From an uncultured Prevotella sp. (GTDB lineage Bacteria; Bacteroidota; Bacteroidia; Bacteroidales; Bacteroidaceae): a stretch of DNA of 64,000 bases. The position numbers were made by a program, and so were the translations under genes. This document shows, in pieces, positions 62,141 through 64,000 of the stretch. The stretch spans positions 37,197 through 101,196 of the forward strand of contig CALCVT010000102.1 in assembly GCA_937906495.1 (NCBI GenBank), given 5' to 3'. The notes beneath the pieces are model-generated. The model was given only the letters and a program-made list of their open reading frames with translations. It was not told the DNA's origin and ran no database searches. Within the stretch, counting starts at the first letter, position 1. Each line of letters opens with the position of its first letter.

Positions 62141-62254
62141 TTACCTTGTAGTCCTGCCTGAATTTATGTGCCGGCAGGCTAATCAGTATGCCCTTTACAG
62201 AATAATACCATCGGGAGGGGATATCATCAAAACACCTCACTGCACCTTTCGTTT

Positions 62255-63742
62255 ATGATAGTTTTTGTTATGCTTGCCACCCTGGCAAGCTATTTTCTGC
62301 TTTTACTTTACCTCTCGCACCGGGCCTCTACCCGCGGAGCCACAGGCAACGAGGCCTATTTCCGTGCCGGCCGCCAGTCTCCCTGGTGGATGGTTGCCTT
62401 CGGCATGATTGGCGCAAGCATATCAGGGGTAACCTTTATATCAGTGCCTGGCTGGGCCCGCACAACGGGTATGACTTACTTGCAAATGTGCCTGGGCTTT
62501 ATTGTGGGCTATGCAGTGGTGGCCACCGTGCTGCTCCCGCTCTACTACCGGCTGCGGCTTACAAGCATCTACTCTTATCTTGGCAGCCGTTTCGGACGTC
62601 CGGCCCACCGCACAGGGGCCCTGTTTTTTGTACTGAGCAAACTTACCGGAGCGGCAGCCCGGCTTTACTTGGTATGCCTGGTGCTCGAGGAACTGCTTAT
62701 AAGTCCGTTTTTAGGACAGGGACTCCCCCAATTTCTCATTACCGTATGCATGGTTTTAGGCCTCATCTGGTGCTATACGCGCAAGGGAGGCATGCAAACA
62801 TTGGTGCGTACCGATGTTTTGCAAACGGCTGGTTTGCTATTGGCTGCAACCGGCATACTTGCTATTACGGCCCACCGCATGAATCTCAGTGCCGGAGGAG
62901 TGATTGAAACAATCACCCACTCGCCCATGTGGCACATGTGGGAGTGGGACTGGGGTAGCAAACAGGCCTTTTGGCGGCAATTTTTGAGCGGTATATTTAT
63001 TGTTGTGGTTATGACCGGGCTCGACCAGGACATGATGCAGAAGAACCTGACCTGCCGCACCCTGCGCGAAGCACAAAAAGACATGTTGAGCTACGGACTG
63101 GCCTTTGTGCCCGTCAACGCGCTCTTCCTGGCACTGGGCATTCTGCTCTACACCTTTTGCCAGCAACAACAACTCACACCACCTGCCGCCGGCGATGCCT
63201 TGCTACCCTGGCTGGTAGGTTCGGGAGCGCTGGGTAATTGGGTGGTCATACCCTTTACCATTGGCATTGCAGCAGCGGCATTTTCGAGCGCCGACTCAGC
63301 ACTCACATCGCTCACTACTACAGTGTGCATCGACCTGCTGCGCCTCGAAGAGCGCAATTTATCGAACGAGCAGTCGCTGCACACGCGTCAACGGGTGCAT
63401 ACGCTGGTTGCTCTACTCTTTATAGCATGCCTGGTGGGCTTCAGGGTTGCAGGCAACGACAACATTCTCAATGCCATTTATGTAATGGCCTCGTATACCT
63501 ACGGCCCCTTGTTAGGGCTCTACACCTTTGGTCTGTTCAGCAAACGCACCTGCAACAGCGCGCTACTCCCGGCTGTATGTCTGGCCTCGCCTTTGGTATG
63601 CGGCCTGCTCGACTGGGCAGCACCGCAGTATTGGGGATACACCTTTGGCTACGAACTGCTCATGCTCAACGGCCTGCTTACCTTTTCCGGATTGTGGGCA
63701 CTGAGCAGCGCGGGCAAAGCATCGAGAGCCCAGCAGTGCTAA
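62255..63742 (+). CDS. Sodium:solute symporter (SSS family)
   Basis: Twelve- to thirteen-helix sodium-coupled transporter of 495 residues. It begins MIVFVMLATLASYFLLLLY; the family motifs GNEAYFRAGRQSPWWMVAFGMIGASISGVTFISVPGWA and FTIGIAAAAFSSADSALTSLTTT (a sodium-site region) and GLDQDMMQKNL are present. The exact solute cannot be read from sequence; related Bacteroidetes members are listed as sugar or sialic acid symporters. It stands alone with its own hairpin downstream. Confidence 0.88.
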   Translation: MIVFVMLATLASYFLLLLYLSHRASTRGATGNEAYFRAGRQSPWWMVAFGMIGASISGVTFISVPGWARTTGMTYLQMCLGFIVGYAVVATVLLPLYYRLRLTSIYSYLGSRFGRPAHRTGALFFVLSKLTGAAARLYLVCLVLEELLISPFLGQGLPQFLITVCMVLGLIWCYTRKGGMQTLVRTDVLQTAGLLLAATGILAITAHRMNLSAGGVIETITHSPMWHMWEWDWGSKQAFWRQFLSGIFIVVVMTGLDQDMMQKNLTCRTLREAQKDMLSYGLAFVPVNALFLALGILLYTFCQQQQLTPPAAGDALLPWLVGSGALGNWVVIPFTIGIAAAAFSSADSALTSLTTTVCIDLLRLEERNLSNEQSLHTRQRVHTLVALLFIACLVGFRVAGNDNILNAIYVMASYTYGPLLGLYTFGLFSKRTCNSALLPAVCLASPLVCGLLDWAAPQYWGYTFGYELLMLNGLLTFSGLWALSSAGKASRAQQC

Positions 63743-63776
63743 CGGCTCAGCCGCTAAGGGGTGTTAGTTTTTATAC

Positions 63777-63825
63777 AATGGCTGTAAATTCATAAACACC
63801 CAGTGTTTATGAATTTACAGCCATT
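63777..63825. terminator. Very long hairpin downstream of the symporter
   Basis: A perfect 23-bp inverted repeat (63777-63799 and 63803-63825) with only three unpaired bases (CCA) between the arms. The T tract is poor on the plus strand (TTTACG). It probably ends the symporter transcript. The rest of the region to 64000 has no supportable gene; a TACCTC-GTTT-GAGGTA hairpin lies near 63936-63951. Confidence 0.6.
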
Positions 63826-64000
63826 TACGTTTGTCATGCAGCGTTGTCGACCCGCAGACTTCGGTTGGAAGATAGAATTTATTAACTTAAAAAAGTCCAA
63901 AAACCTGATTCGGTTTCTGGAAACGTCGTTTTTACCTCGTTTGAGGTATTAGGTGGATATTCTTTTAATTTAGCTTATCAATAACAAAGGCAGAAGCGCA

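Noticed and set aside
1..64000. CRISPR arrays, insertion sequences, prophage or integrase genes
   Set aside because: No regularly spaced repeat-spacer structure, transposase or integrase was found; the 21-bp arrays lack spacers of CRISPR size.
63826..64000. Partial gene at the right end
   Set aside because: All frames stop within about 12 codons on the minus strand and no family sequence is seen on the plus strand.

Overview
The window comes from a bacterium of the Bacteroidetes, most likely the order Bacteroidales. The promoters that can be read have the Bacteroidetes form (TTTG about 20 bp upstream of TAnnTTTG). The gene content fits: DUF3822, DUF4250, a TamL-type lipoprotein Omp85, an S46 dipeptidyl-peptidase, Oar-like and other TonB-dependent receptors, a YtrA-type GntR/ABC operon, PerR with rubrerythrins, and paired GYF_2/CD225 proteins. 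The coding content is mostly chromosomal core and niche genes. No insertion sequence, prophage, CRISPR array or conjugative module was seen.

Layout. 1-3752: a PiT phosphate transporter (minus, cut by the window edge) diverges from a PhoB/PhoR-like two-component pair across an intergenic region with 11-bp direct repeats that look like Pho boxes. 3753-4347 is non-coding and holds a long palindrome and a strong terminator. 4348-8973 (minus): rsmD-DUF3822, VanZ-DUF4250, an aldo/keto reductase and a RecD-like helicase. 9438-15738 (plus): folA overlapping a 5'-nucleotidase, then an Oar-like TonB receptor. 16099-20912: thyA, an RsmF-like methyltransferase, a SPOR amidase and an MCE/MlaD protein. 20913-21734 is non-coding and precedes dnaA; tRNA-Ser(GGA) follows. 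23534-31453 (minus): an esterase and the tamB-tamL operon. 31810-35263 (plus): tetR-fabG, an RluA-type synthase and overlapping mtnN-luxS. 35559-41681 (minus): a heavy-metal RND operon (His-rich protein, czcB, czcA, czcC). 41985-44129: S46 peptidase. 44130-44664: repeat-rich non-coding DNA. 44665-47339 (minus): UPF1-like helicase and a small outer-membrane barrel. 47577: AlkD-like. 48441-53015 (minus): ABC transporter, YtrA-type regulator and a broken TonB-family receptor. 53599-55421: perR and two rubrerythrins. 55688-58149 (minus): pepD and a flippase-like membrane protein. 58281-63742 (plus): rsmA, rfbB, DUF2752, two GYF_2/CD225 proteins and a sodium:solute symporter.

Regulation visible in the sequence: an activator-type Pho-box array over a PiT promoter that has no TTTG -33 element; a perfect PerR box just downstream of the perR start point; and two identical-format YtrA-like operators around the ABC operon promoter. 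The least explained features are a family of intergenic repeats with a 21-bp period found at several loci, a 138-bp nested inverted-repeat element at 44447-44583, a leader hairpin shared by the amidase gene and tRNA-Ser, and the DUF2752/GYF_2/CD225 membrane gene set.
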